From assembly GCA_034422835.1 (NCBI GenBank), contig DAOUJJ010000010.1, positions 1 to 61,874 on the forward strand: a stretch of 61,874 nucleotides of DNA, written 5' to 3'. Shown here piece by piece: positions 24,244 through 33,284 of the stretch. The notes under the pieces were generated by a model. The model was not told the DNA's origin. It worked only from the letters and a program-made list of their open reading frames with translations, and did no database searches. How positions within the stretch are numbered: the first letter of the stretch is position 1; each line of letters begins with the position of its first letter. A program made the position numbers and the translations under genes. The stretch is from VXMO01 sp034422835. Lineage in GTDB: Bacteria > Chloroflexota > Dehalococcoidia > UBA6926.

Positions 24244-26586
24244 GTGTCACATTCCCTTCGTCGATGGATTGCGCCGCGTTTCGTAGTCCTCACGCTCGCC
24301 GTCGCGCTCGGCCTCGTCCTTCTCTTTGCCGGTTGCAACCAGGACGATGAGACCACGCCGCAGGGGACCGTTGAACCGGCAACTCCCACCCCGACGGCAA
24401 CGCCGCTATCGATTCCTACTGCAATCGCTACGCCTGAGCCAACCGGCGCTCCTGCCACTGCCATACCAACTCAAACGGATGACGACGATGAAACGGAAGC
24501 ACTTATTCCATCCGATTTGAAGACCTATACGGATGATCTGTACGGCTACACGGTGGAGGTGCCTGAAAACTGGACTGCCACGCGACCGGAAAGCGGCTCA
24601 GTGAGCGTTGTCACGCTCTTTGACACGGGCACCGAGGATTTGACGGCTGAAAGCTACGTCCTTTTCTTCGACGATGAGGCGCAGCCGGCTGAAGTTGCTC
24701 AACAGCAGCTTGCTCCTCTCGCGGGGCTGAGCGGATTCCGCACCATCACGGAGGCGGACATCACCCTGGATGACGGCACGGAAGCCCATCAGGTGTTCTA
24801 CGCCTACGGCACGGGCACCAACGAACGCCGCGGCTCGATCACCTTTGTGGCCCGGGGAACGATTGCGATGGGCATCCAGACGCAGGCGCCCCGCACCATC
24901 TATGAGCGCAACTTTGACCTGTTGGATTCTATCTCCACCAGCATCCGCGCCGTTGCTCCACAGCCCTTTGACGCGCCGTCCGACGACACCCTTGTCCTTT
25001 ACCTCGACCGAGGGCCGCTGACCATGGATCCCGGGGTGTCAACGGACGCCCAGTCCTCCCAGTACATTCGCCAGATATTCAGCGGCCTCGTTCGCCTCGA
25101 TGCAGACCTGATTCCGGAGCCTGACCTCGCCACGTGGGACGTCTCGGGAGACGGCACCGTCTACACGTTCACCATCAAGGACGACGCTCAGTTCCATGAC
25201 GGCACTCCCGTCACGGCGCAGGACTTCATCTTCTCGTGGGAACGCGCCTTGAACCGCAACCTGCCGCCCGTCGGCGGTAGCGCGGGAAGCTATCTGGATG
25301 ACATCGTTGGCGCAAAGGCGTATCACGACGGTGAGGCCGATTCCGTCACCGGCCTTCAGGCCGTAGACGATTCAACCCTTGTCGTCACCATCGACGAGGC
25401 CAAGAGCTACTTCATCTCCAAGCTTTCGCACCCATCCGCCTACGTTGTGCTGCAATCCAATGTGCCGGAGGTTCCGGACCCTCGCCTCGTTGAAGAGGAG
25501 ACTGACGGGGATGGAGAGTCGTCAACGGATGATGCCGACGATGAGGATCAGCCCGATCCGTGGTATTACACGGCTATTGGGACCGGGCCGTATCGCCTCG
25601 CCCACTACGAGCGGTCCCGAGCGGCGCACCTCACCGCTTTTGAGGGCTACCTTGGCCCGCAGCATGAGATTGGCCACCTGGTGTTCCGCTTCCACGCGGG
25701 GCGCTCGACGGCGATGGTTGAAGAGGGATTCATCGACGCAACCACGCGGATCGGATCGGGAGATTATGATTCCCTCGTTGAAGAGGAAAGCCCACTGGTT
25801 GAGCACATCACTCAGACAGATGCGCTGAGCCTTCAGTACCTGGCGTTCAATACCGTGACCGGGCCGCGGACGGACCCCGAGTCGCCGTTCACCACAGCGC
25901 CGTTCAGTGACCCGAATCTGCGGCGCGCGTTCCTGTGGGCGGTGGATCGGCAAACAATCTTTGAGGAGCACGCCCCTTCAGGCTGGAAGATTGCGCACGG
26001 TTTCATGCCGCCCGGCCTCCCCGGCTATGACGAGAACATTGCAGAGATTCGCTATGACCCTGCTGCCGCGAAGCGGCTCTTTGACGGCACCGCGTTCGGA
26101 CAGCTCGATGAGGATGACCGCGTGATCGTGGTTGCCGGGGGCGGCGATCTCTCTGCAATTGACCGCGCCATCTTTGAGCAATGGCAGGAGAATCTGGGCG
26201 TTCGTATTCGGTATCAATCCATTGGGGCCACGTACTTCTACCGACTGCCCCAGGTCGTGGAAGCCGGGTTCGGCATCTACGACTACGGCTGGTTGGCGGA
26301 CTACCCCGATCCCCATAACTTCCTCGACGTTCTTTTCCATACCGAGTCCCCGAACAATGACGGCAAGGCGGGCTCTACAGCAATCGACGACCTGCTGGAG
26401 CAGGCCAGGATCGCCGGAGAGGGGAGACTGGAGCAGTACCGGGAGATTGAACGCAGGATGATCCAGGAGGCCGTCGCGTTCCCACTCTTCTTCGGCAGCG
26501 ACTACATCCTTGTGTCCGAGCGCGTTGGGAGCCTTTCGCTTGACGCGCAGGGCTTCCTGCGGCTGGAAGACGCCGCGCTAAGCTGA
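24244..26586 (+). CDS. Peptide ABC transporter substrate-binding lipoprotein with N-terminal PsbP-like domain
   Basis: The 780-residue protein starts with GTG after ATAGGAGGAACC. The lipobox LFAGC gives the lipidated Cys31; a Pro/Thr linker follows to about 70. Residues about 90-225 look like a PsbP/LpqN-type module (YGYTVEVPENWTA, then TIYERNFDLLDSISTSIR), unusual in front of an SBP. From about 245 it is SBP_bac_5: LVLYLDRGPLTMDPGVSTDA, the VRLDADLIPEPDLATWD segment, GTVYTFTIKDDAQFHDG, VTAQDFIFSWERALN, and the terminal DYGWLADYPDPHNFLDVLF. A short acidic insert lies near 420-440. It likely captures peptides for the permease at 27-32 kb. Confidence 0.85.
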   Translation: MSHSLRRWIAPRFVVLTLAVALGLVLLFAGCNQDDETTPQGTVEPATPTPTATPLSIPTAIATPEPTGAPATAIPTQTDDDDETEALIPSDLKTYTDDLYGYTVEVPENWTATRPESGSVSVVTLFDTGTEDLTAESYVLFFDDEAQPAEVAQQQLAPLAGLSGFRTITEADITLDDGTEAHQVFYAYGTGTNERRGSITFVARGTIAMGIQTQAPRTIYERNFDLLDSISTSIRAVAPQPFDAPSDDTLVLYLDRGPLTMDPGVSTDAQSSQYIRQIFSGLVRLDADLIPEPDLATWDVSGDGTVYTFTIKDDAQFHDGTPVTAQDFIFSWERALNRNLPPVGGSAGSYLDDIVGAKAYHDGEADSVTGLQAVDDSTLVVTIDEAKSYFISKLSHPSAYVVLQSNVPEVPDPRLVEEETDGDGESSTDDADDEDQPDPWYYTAIGTGPYRLAHYERSRAAHLTAFEGYLGPQHEIGHLVFRFHAGRSTAMVEEGFIDATTRIGSGDYDSLVEEESPLVEHITQTDALSLQYLAFNTVTGPRTDPESPFTTAPFSDPNLRRAFLWAVDRQTIFEEHAPSGWKIAHGFMPPGLPGYDENIAEIRYDPAAAKRLFDGTAFGQLDEDDRVIVVAGGGDLSAIDRAIFEQWQENLGVRIRYQSIGATYFYRLPQVVEAGFGIYDYGWLADYPDPHNFLDVLFHTESPNNDGKAGSTAIDDLLEQARIAGEGRLEQYREIERRMIQEAVAFPLFFGSDYILVSERVGSLSLDAQGFLRLEDAALS

Positions 26587-26648
26587 GAAGAGTAGCAGGG
26601 CGTTTCCCAAAGACACGCCCATATTGACGAATCAAAAAGGAGAATCCA

Positions 26649-27023
26649 ATGCCTCGCCCGATAGCGCACTTTGAAATCGCAGCCCGGGATGCTCAAACCT
26701 TGCAGGCGTTCTACGGGGCGCTGTTTGAATGGGACATCAACGCGGACAATCCAATGTCCTACGGCCTTGTCACCGCGAAGGACGGCGACGAGGGCATCGA
26801 CGGCGCGATCTACAACCACAACCCGGAGGATGAGAACGACCGCCCCGGCATCCGCCTCTACATGCAGGTGGATGATGCCGACGCCTACGCGGCCCGCGCG
26901 GAGGAACTCGGCGGCAAATCCATGGGTCCCGCGCAAGAGGTGCCGGGATTTGGCATCAAAGTGGGCGGCCTCATCGACCCCGAGGGCAACATCATCGGCG
27001 TGATCCAGGCGCTGGACGAATAA
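26649..27023 (+). CDS. VOC (glyoxalase/dioxygenase-fold) family protein
   Basis: A 124-residue single-unit VOC protein: IAHFEIAARDAQTLQAFYGA with metal-ligand His/Glu positions, then GIRLYMQVDDADAYAARAEELGG and the final IDPEGNIIGVIQ. Members dimerise around a metal and act on small organic molecules; the substrate cannot be assigned. AAAAAGGAGAATCC precedes the ATG. A tRNA cluster follows in the opposite direction. Confidence 0.85.
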   Translation: MPRPIAHFEIAARDAQTLQAFYGALFEWDINADNPMSYGLVTAKDGDEGIDGAIYNHNPEDENDRPGIRLYMQVDDADAYAARAEELGGKSMGPAQEVPGFGIKVGGLIDPEGNIIGVIQALDE

Positions 27024-27036
27024 AGAAAAAACATGG

Positions 27037-27110
27037 AGGCGACGGCGGGATTCGAACCCACGAATAGGGGATTTGCAGTCCCCCGCCTTAAACCACTTGG
27101 CTACGTCGCC
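27037..27110 (-). tRNA. tRNA-Cys (anticodon GCA)
   Basis: The acceptor GGCGACG pairs with CGTCGCC; discriminator U73; anticodon loop ACTGCAA reads GCA; T arm GGGTTCGAATCCC. CCA is encoded at 27034-27036. Confidence 0.93.
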
Positions 27111-27175
27111 CCGGTTCCGGCTAATGCCGCGTCACTGACAGAGTACCCATCATAGCGCCGTTGTCCAGAGCGTGG

Positions 27176-27259
27176 TGCCGAGGAGGAGATTTGAACTCCT
27201 ACGAGCTTTCGCCCACTGCCCCCTCAAGACAGCGTGTCTACCAATTCCACCACCTCGGC
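27176..27259 (-). tRNA. tRNA-Leu (anticodon GAG)
   Basis: The acceptor GCCGAGG pairs with CCTCGGC; discriminator A; anticodon loop CTTGAGG reads GAG; a long variable arm (GGGCGAAAGCTC) fits leucine. CCA is encoded at 27173-27175. Confidence 0.92.
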
Positions 27260-27344
27260 ATGACCGGCCCGCCTTATAGGGGGCGTGTCTCGCCCTGTGA
27301 CAACGATTTGAGCGCCTGGCGGGCTCTCACGCTGGGAGCGCTGG

Positions 27345-27418
27345 CAGGAGCGGAGGGATTCGAACCCCCGACCGACGGTTTTGGAGACCGTTGCTCTTCC
27401 GGACTGAGCTACGCTCCT
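27345..27418 (-). tRNA. tRNA-Trp (anticodon CCA)
   Basis: The acceptor AGGAGCG pairs with CGCTCCT; discriminator G; anticodon loop CTCCAAA reads CCA; T arm GGGTTCGAATCCC. Terminal CCA is encoded at 27342-27344. Confidence 0.93.
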
Positions 27419-27460
27419 GCATCATACGCCACGCAATTATGCCGAGCGCGGCGAAGAGCG

Positions 27461-28522
27461 TCAAACGATTTCAGCCTCATCAGATACGGATTCTGCCGTA
27501 TTCTGGCCGCCCCGCGCCTTACCCTCTTCGCCATACAAATGGCACTCCACGGTGCGGTCAGGCTCCACCTGCACCAAGGGAGGTGCAACCACGTCGCACA
27601 GCCCTGCCATGAACGCGGGGCAGCGCGGGTGGAAACGGCATCCGCTCGGCACGTTGGCCGGGCTGGGCGCTTCCCCGGGCAGCACGGGTCTCTCCGCGAG
27701 CCGATTCGTCGGGTCAGGCTCCGGCACGGCGTCTAACAAACCCTGCGTGTACGGGTGCAGAGGATTGCTGATGAGTTGGGCCGTTGGCCCCTGTTCAACG
27801 ACACGGCCCAGATACATAACAGCCGCCGTCGGCGCGAAGTGCCGCGCCGTTGCGATGTCATGCGTGATGTAGAGATAGCCGATGCTGTGACGTTCCTGCA
27901 ACTCGCGCAGCAGCGCCAGGATCTCGGCGCGGCTCGAAGCATCGATCATCGAGACCGGTTCATCGGCAAGGATGTACTCCGGTGTCAGCGTCAATGCCCG
28001 CGCGATGCCGACGCGCTGCCGCTGTCCTCCAGAAAGAAGATGGGGGAAACGGTCAAGGAAATCTGACGCCGGCCGCATCCGCACCTCGTCAAGCGCCCAT
28101 TCAACGCGCTCCAGCCGTTCGGAGGCCGACCCCACGCTATGAATAACGAGCGGCTCCTCAACGATCTGGCGGATGGTCATGTACGGATCGAGGCTGGTGA
28201 ACGGGTCCTGGAAGATGCCCTGCGCCTGCCGCCGAAATTTCTTAAGCTGGGCCTCCTTGAGAGGCGTTATGTCCTCTCCGTCGAATAGTACGCGCCCCGC
28301 CGTCGGCTCCAACAGGCGCAGTGAGACGCGCCCCAGCGTGGTCTTGCCGCATCCGGACTCGCCGACGATAGCGATGGTCTCGCCGCGGTCCAGCGTCATT
28401 GAAACGCCGTCCAGCGCCCGCACGGTCGTCGTGCGGAAACCACGCCCGCGCGATTTGAAGTGCATGCCCACGTCTCGAAGATCGAGCATGGGGGCGGCGC
28501 TCGTTTCCGGCTGGACAGTCAT
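27461..28522 (-). CDS. Oligopeptide ABC transporter ATP-binding protein, DppF/OppF type
   Basis: The 353-residue protein starts at 28522 in an ATGA overlap with the upstream ATPase gene. It has Walker A GESGCGKTT near residue 55, signature LSGGQRQRVGIARAL near 165, Walker B EYILADEPVSMID near 185, the switch His in YLYITHDIA, and the peptide-transporter C-terminal extension GCRFHPRCPAFM whose Cys residues can bind an Fe-S cluster. Note DEPVSMID in place of the commoner DEPVSALD. It is the last gene of a four-gene dpp/opp operon. Confidence 0.92.
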   Translation of the reverse strand: MTVQPETSAAPMLDLRDVGMHFKSRGRGFRTTTVRALDGVSMTLDRGETIAIVGESGCGKTTLGRVSLRLLEPTAGRVLFDGEDITPLKEAQLKKFRRQAQGIFQDPFTSLDPYMTIRQIVEEPLVIHSVGSASERLERVEWALDEVRMRPASDFLDRFPHLLSGGQRQRVGIARALTLTPEYILADEPVSMIDASSRAEILALLRELQERHSIGYLYITHDIATARHFAPTAAVMYLGRVVEQGPTAQLISNPLHPYTQGLLDAVPEPDPTNRLAERPVLPGEAPSPANVPSGCRFHPRCPAFMAGLCDVVAPPLVQVEPDRTVECHLYGEEGKARGGQNTAESVSDEAEIV

Positions 28523-29511
28523 GATGCGTCCTCGCCCAACAGCCAGCACGCCGCCAAAGACTGACCGCTTGCCGTCGCAAAATCGCCGGGGTCTTCGACA
28601 CGGCACCTGTCCATCGCGAACTGGCAGCGGGGATGGAATCGGCAGCCCGTTGGTGGATCGGAGAGATCCGGCGGCGCGCCGGGGATGAACTCCAGCGGAG
28701 TATCCGAGCGGAGGCGCGGGATGGCCCCCAACAGCTTCTGCGTGTACGGATGGGACGGCGCGCCGAGGATGTCCTCCGACGGGCCGATCTCCACCAGCCG
28801 CCCCGCGTACATCACCGCAATCTGGTCGGCCAGATCGCTGGCTAACGCGATGTCGTGGCTGATGAAGATTGACGCGATATCCAGATTGGCCTTGAGTCGC
28901 TTGAACAGGTTCATGATCTGCGCCTGCACGCCAACGTCAAGCGCGGAAGTCGGCTCGTCCAACAGAATCAGCGTGGGATCAAGCGCCAGCGCGGAGGCCA
29001 CGGCGATGCGCTGTTTCATGCCGCCGCTCAGTTCATGCGGATAGCGATTGAACGTCTCAGGCGGCAGCCGCACCATGTCCAGCAACTCGCGCGTGCGTTC
29101 GTCCGCCTCCTTGCGTGACTGGCCGCCGCGCGATGTTAGCACTTCTCGAACCTGGTGCCCCACCTTGTAGATGGGGTTAAGGGACTCCGTCGCGCCCTGG
29201 AACACCATAGAAATCTGCCGCCAACGCACGCGGTCGCGGAAATCGCCGTCCGAGAGCGCCATGCAGTTCGCGTCGTTGAGCGTTATCTGCCCCTCGAAAC
29301 GGGACGTGTTGCGCGGCAGCAGGCGCAGCAGGGCGAGCGCGAGGCTCGTCTTGCCGGAGCCGGACTCTCCGACGATGGCAAGGGTCTTTCCTGCTTCAAG
29401 GTCGAATGACACGCCGTCCACCGCCCGCACGTCGCCGCGGTCAGCCGCATAGAACAGGCGCAGATCACGCACTGAGAGGAGAGGCGCGCCGCCCGACTGC
29501 CGCGCGTTCAT
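28519..29511 (-). CDS. Oligopeptide ABC transporter ATP-binding protein, DppD/OppD type
   Basis: The 330-residue protein starts at 29511, again in an ATGA overlap. It has Walker A GESGSGKTSLA, signature LSGGMKQRIAVASALA, Walker B LILLDEPTSALDV, switch His SIFISHDIAL, and the C-terminal GCRFHPRCQFAMDRC extension. It pairs with the neighbouring ATPase to power the heterodimeric permease. Confidence 0.93.
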   Translation of the reverse strand: MNARQSGGAPLLSVRDLRLFYAADRGDVRAVDGVSFDLEAGKTLAIVGESGSGKTSLALALLRLLPRNTSRFEGQITLNDANCMALSDGDFRDRVRWRQISMVFQGATESLNPIYKVGHQVREVLTSRGGQSRKEADERTRELLDMVRLPPETFNRYPHELSGGMKQRIAVASALALDPTLILLDEPTSALDVGVQAQIMNLFKRLKANLDIASIFISHDIALASDLADQIAVMYAGRLVEIGPSEDILGAPSHPYTQKLLGAIPRLRSDTPLEFIPGAPPDLSDPPTGCRFHPRCQFAMDRCRVEDPGDFATASGQSLAACWLLGEDAS

Positions 29512-30941
29512 GCCGCCGTCTCCCGTAGGCGCGGATTGAGCACCGGCTCCATGGCCAACGCGAGCAGGACGAAAGTCATGGCCGTGATGACGATTAAAAT
29601 CCCCGGCGGCAGTATCCACCACCAGTAACCGATGAAGATTGCGCCGGTCCGGAAGCCCTGCTCAAGGATCTGCCCCCACGTTGGCAGCGAGGGGTCGCCG
29701 AGTCCCAGGAAGCTCAGCCCCGCCTCGGCGAGGATGGCCGCCGGGGTGAAGAAGATCATCTGCGCGACGATGAACGGGGCCATCTGGAAGAACACGTGCC
29801 GGAACATGATGCGCCACCGCGACGCGCCAAGCGCCTGCGTGGCCTCCACCAACTGCCCCGACCGCACCTGAAGCACCATTGAGCGGAGGATGATCGTCAG
29901 GCCCGGCCAACCGAATATCACGAGTATCGTCATCACCAGCCAGAGTTTCTGGCCGAGCACGAATATCAGGAAGATGAGGATCGGCAGCAGCGGGATGTTC
30001 GTCATCACGTCGGACAACCGCTGGATGATGGTGTCCGTCCTGCCGCCGGAGAACCCGCTCAGGATGCCAAAGAACGTGCCGAGGATCGTGGCCGCCACGC
30101 TGGTCGATATCCCGATGATGAGCGCGACGGGGAATCCGAACATCAGGCCCGTCGCAAGGTTGCGTCCCTGCGTGTCCGTTCCCATCAACCCGAACACGCC
30201 GCCCGCCGCCACGAATCGCACGCTCTCAACGGAATCCCGCGGGTCGTAGGTGATGACGCGAATCGTCGCCGTGTATTCACCCGTCAACGGCGTGAACTCG
30301 GCGGCATCGTTGCTCGTGGGCGCGCCGAACAGCGCCGCCTCCAGGTTGCCCTGCATCTCCGCTTCGCTGAGGCGCAGTCCGAACTCCTGCTGGAGGAAGT
30401 CGGTCGCTGCGGTCAGCGCGTTGGTGTCTCCCGTCAGGTAGATGCGGCGCTGTTCGTCCGCGAATCGCGTGATAGGCGCCGTCTCGTCGGGGCGCTGTCC
30501 GCGCACCACCTCCTGGAGGATGGTTGCCGCGCGTCCGTCAGGCCGCGCAAGCGTCATTGAGATCACGGGAGGCCGGTCATAGAATGTCACCTCGCCAACT
30601 GAGACCGAGAGAAATGTGGGCGGCGACTCAGAATCATGATCGAACGTGAACGAGTACAGGCGCGTTGTCGCGGGGCCGGTCTCGACGGTTTGCGTGGGCG
30701 TCTCGGCGTCGAAGACGCGGTGACGGGGGGCCTGATCGCCAACGATGTTCGTCCAGGCGGGCGGGGCGGCCTTGGGGTTGTCCGCCCACGCGATGGGGTT
30801 GTTCCAGAACCGCAGGCCGAAGTCCAGCGGATAGAAGAACGGCACCAGCAGGGACACGAATACGAGCACGCCCAGCAGGCCGATGCCCAGCCTGCCCGAG
30901 CCTGATCGGAGAACGACGCGCAGCGCCTCGCCCGGCCTCAT
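29508..30941 (-). CDS. Oligopeptide ABC transporter permease, DppC/OppC type, with large extracytoplasmic insert
   Basis: The 477-residue protein has the normal first helix (about 18-38) and C-terminal permease core with GTDTQGRNLATGLMFG (about 260) and the EAA loop EATQALGASRWRIMFRHVF. Between them lie about 215 residues outside the membrane (about 40-255) where ordinary DppC proteins have only a short N-terminal loop. The insert looks like a beta-rich domain (for example LYSFTFDHDSESPPTFLSVS) of unknown function, perhaps for receptor docking. It overlaps both neighbours by four bases. Confidence 0.88.
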   Translation of the reverse strand: MRPGEALRVVLRSGSGRLGIGLLGVLVFVSLLVPFFYPLDFGLRFWNNPIAWADNPKAAPPAWTNIVGDQAPRHRVFDAETPTQTVETGPATTRLYSFTFDHDSESPPTFLSVSVGEVTFYDRPPVISMTLARPDGRAATILQEVVRGQRPDETAPITRFADEQRRIYLTGDTNALTAATDFLQQEFGLRLSEAEMQGNLEAALFGAPTSNDAAEFTPLTGEYTATIRVITYDPRDSVESVRFVAAGGVFGLMGTDTQGRNLATGLMFGFPVALIIGISTSVAATILGTFFGILSGFSGGRTDTIIQRLSDVMTNIPLLPILIFLIFVLGQKLWLVMTILVIFGWPGLTIILRSMVLQVRSGQLVEATQALGASRWRIMFRHVFFQMAPFIVAQMIFFTPAAILAEAGLSFLGLGDPSLPTWGQILEQGFRTGAIFIGYWWWILPPGILIVITAMTFVLLALAMEPVLNPRLRETAA

Positions 30942-31993
30942 TGCGCCGTATACCTCACGCGCGGATCCAGGACGACGTACAACACTTCAAGCACGAACCG
31001 CGCCGCCACGTACATCAGCGTGAACATGAACGTCAGCGCCACGATGACGGCCTCATCCGCCGTTGTGATGGCGTCGAAATAGAGCCGTCCCATCCCGGGC
31101 CAGTTGAAGACCGTCTCGGTCAGGATCGCGCCGCCGATGGAGCCGGTCAGCGCGAGGATGATATTCGTTGCGATGGGCGGCGCGGCCACGCGCAGGATAT
31201 GACGCCGCATCACCTGTCCCTCCGGCAGGCCGCGCGCCCGAGCCGCCGTCACGTGGAACTCCTGCGCCGTGTTCAGCAGCATCGTCCGCACCACGTACGT
31301 CCACGCGCCCACGGAGACCAGCACGAGCGTCAGGATGGGCAGCGCCGCGTGCCAGAGTAGGTCCATGAAGCGCAGCAGTTCCCCCTCCGGCGGCGGCGAA
31401 CTGTACAGTCCGCCGGACGGAAATATCCGCAGTTGGAACGAGAGGACGAGAATCAGCAGGATGCCCGCCCACCACGCGGGCAGGGCGTTCGACGCGGCGG
31501 CCAGGTAGGACGCGAGACGGTCGCTCCGCGTGCCCACGCGTGTTGCCAGCTTTGCTCCGAGCCATAACCCGATGATTGCTGTGATGACGAGCGACGTCGT
31601 CACCAACATCATCGAGTAGGGCACGCGCTCCAGCACGATGTCTGTCACGCGTGACGAGCCGTCGAAACTGCGTAAGTTGCGTGCCGAGCCAAGGTCCAGC
31701 GTGAGCACCCGCCCCACCATCGCGGGCAGGCGCGTGTACCAGGGATCGTCCAGTCCGTAGAACTCCTCAAGGTCGACTCGCCGTTCCCGCAAGGTCTCTT
31801 CAAGGCGTTCCGGGTCTCGAATTGTCTCGGCGAGCGCCTGCCGCTGCCCCCGCATCTCCTCGGAGACGATGGCCGTCAACATGCGATCGGAGAATCCGGT
31901 CGCGCCAAGTGTGACGACAACCAGCACAAGGACAACAAGAACGACGCCCACCAGGCTGAGGGCGCGCAATCCGAGTGTGTACGCAAGCGCCAT
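30938..31993 (-). CDS. Oligopeptide ABC transporter permease, DppB/OppB type
   Basis: A 351-residue first gene of the operon: an N-terminal helix, then a periplasmic segment (about 35-105) with LEEFYGLDDPWYTRLPAMV (the usual GLD.P...Y..W), five more helices, and the EAA loop HVTAARARGLPEGQVMRRHIL. With the DppC protein it forms the transmembrane channel. No binding-protein gene is in the operon. Confidence 0.92.
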   Translation of the reverse strand: MALAYTLGLRALSLVGVVLVVLVLVVVTLGATGFSDRMLTAIVSEEMRGQRQALAETIRDPERLEETLRERRVDLEEFYGLDDPWYTRLPAMVGRVLTLDLGSARNLRSFDGSSRVTDIVLERVPYSMMLVTTSLVITAIIGLWLGAKLATRVGTRSDRLASYLAAASNALPAWWAGILLILVLSFQLRIFPSGGLYSSPPPEGELLRFMDLLWHAALPILTLVLVSVGAWTYVVRTMLLNTAQEFHVTAARARGLPEGQVMRRHILRVAAPPIATNIILALTGSIGGAILTETVFNWPGMGRLYFDAITTADEAVIVALTFMFTLMYVAARFVLEVLYVVLDPRVRYTAQ

Positions 31994-32356
31994 TACGAAT
32001 CAGGTATAAACATCAGGAACCGTCCTACCAGCATACCCCGCCCACCGCGTTCGTCATTCCCGCGAAAGCGGGAATCCAGAATCCCCTCCCCTTGATGGGG
32101 GAGGGTTAGGGTGGGGGTGACACCCACTCCGTTCACCCTGAGCCCGTCGAAGGGCCCCCTCCGTCATTCCCGCGAAAGCGGGAATCTGAATCGCATTGCG
32201 CACCCAAACCCCGTAACGCCCACCACTCGTCATTCCCGTACTTGACACGGGAATCCAGAGTCCCCTCCCCCTTGATGGGGGAGGGCCAGGGTGGGGGTGG
32301 TGGCCCCGCGCCAAACTCACTCCCCAGGAATTATTTGCGATAGTTTACGAGCTTCT
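31994..32356. repeat. Gene-free stretch packed with three short repeat families
   Basis: No gene is seen. Three ATTCCCGC hairpin repeats (32052-32077, 32162-32186, and a variant with the loop GTACTTGACAC at 32228-32256), one GTTCACCCTGAGCCCGTCGA repeat (32130-32156), and two copies of a CCCTCCCC..TTGATGGGGGAGGG hairpin with tail AGGGTGGGGGTG (32084-32118 and 32264-32300) occur in tandem. It lies upstream of the dppB gene and downstream of the retropepsin gene. Confidence 0.85.
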
Positions 32357-32764
32357 TTACGGATCAGTTTCGAAGCCAAGCTCATCTGTCACAGGCGAGT
32401 AGTGCATCGTCCACAGGTTCAGTATGTCGCGCCCCAATAGCGACGGCAAAGGCCGGTGTATGTCGTCGTCCGGCAAGATGTCCAACGTGATTTCATACTC
32501 CCGGTCGTGCGGGCCGTCGAAGAATATGACTGTAGCCTGTTCTGAGTACGTTGTGACTTCGCCTCCTACACCCAGAGACTGTTTTCGATGGCGCAGTTGG
32601 CTATAGTTGAGCCCCATGATTCGGGCAGCACGAGGCGATAGTGTCGTTGTGTCCGCTCCGGTATCTACCAGGAATCGTATATCGGAGTAAAGATTGAAAC
32701 GCGGAATAACAAGCACTCCGCCGACATACGGACGCCCCTGTGCGTCAAACTTACCTCTCAACAT
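32357..32764 (-). CDS. Retropepsin-like clan AA aspartic protease (copy 2)
   Basis: A 135-residue single-domain aspartyl protease. The catalytic motif is FLVDTGADTTTLSP (Asp near residue 33), with the second family motif LPSLLGRDILNLW near residue 110. It is longer and only distantly like the copy at 10959-11318. It overlaps the upstream DUF5678-like gene by 14 bases; this partnership recurs in other genomes as far as I recall. Substrate unknown. Confidence 0.82.
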   Translation of the reverse strand: MLRGKFDAQGRPYVGGVLVIPRFNLYSDIRFLVDTGADTTTLSPRAARIMGLNYSQLRHRKQSLGVGGEVTTYSEQATVIFFDGPHDREYEITLDILPDDDIHRPLPSLLGRDILNLWTMHYSPVTDELGFETDP

Positions 32765-33029
32765 GGAGGATCAAGTTGACTGTGCCATCGTCAATGAAAT
32801 CAACCAGGGTATTTCTTCGCGGCAATCCTTGTTCGTCAACCAGCCTCAATATGTCGTCTAACGTGGCAGCATGAGCACAGACGCGGCTGTCGTACAGCGC
32901 AACCCACTCACCCTTGTACTGCTCGAAGATTTCAGGTTGCGAAAGCAATTCAGCTGTCTCGCTGAATGCCTGCAACTCTCTTTTGACTTGTTCGAGATCC
33001 CCCACTATTTCTCGAACTTTGGCATCCAC
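32751..33029 (-). CDS. DUF5678-like small protein, partner of the retropepsin
   Basis: The 92-residue protein starts at the GTG at 33029, preceded by GGGAGGGCACA; the upstream ATG at 33104 lacks such a site. Residues about 1-35 are helical. The core YKGEWVALYDSRVCAHAAT followed by LDDILRLVDEQG matches the DUF5678 pattern (a short beta meander and helix). It could be a substrate or regulator of the overlapping protease, which is inference from gene order only. Confidence 0.65.
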   Translation of the reverse strand: MDAKVREIVGDLEQVKRELQAFSETAELLSQPEIFEQYKGEWVALYDSRVCAHAATLDDILRLVDEQGLPRRNTLVDFIDDGTVNLILHVER

Positions 33030-33139
33030 TGTGCCCTCCCTGTCCTTTCCATATTGAGCAACCACTGATGGTGAGGCGGGCTGCAAAGCCCTCCGCTGCA
33101 CCATCGTACACGGCGTGCCTTATATATGACACGCCCCCC

Positions 33140-33164
33140 GTTCACCCTGAGCCTGTCGAAGGGC
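33140..33164. repeat. Interspersed repeat, GTTCACCCTGAGCCTGTCGA family
   Basis: Copy at the left edge of the plus-strand island; others are at 17311, 32130, 33931 and 48213. Confidence 0.8.
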
Positions 33165-33169
33165 GCCCC

Positions 33170-33194
33170 CCCATGTGACACCACCATTTGCACC
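33170..33194 (+). promoter_or_regulatory. Shared 25-base upstream motif (site B)
   Basis: CCCATGTGACACCACC, then A, TTTGC, A and CC; it matches site A (12796-12820, minus) at 23 of 25 positions. It begins just after a repeat and points towards the structured segment and small basic gene. CCTAAAGT about 19 bases downstream could be a -10 element. Confidence 0.4.
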
Positions 33195-33284
33195 TCCCCG
33201 CACACCTGTCCTAAAGTTACCTCACAACAAAGCCATACCCCGGCGGCGAGGGCAGTGTCGACACCCAAGCCGTCACCTATCCCC

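Noticed and set aside
31994..32356. CRISPR array
   Set aside because: The repeats are hairpins of different families with irregular spacing and no unique spacers. No cas genes are in the window.
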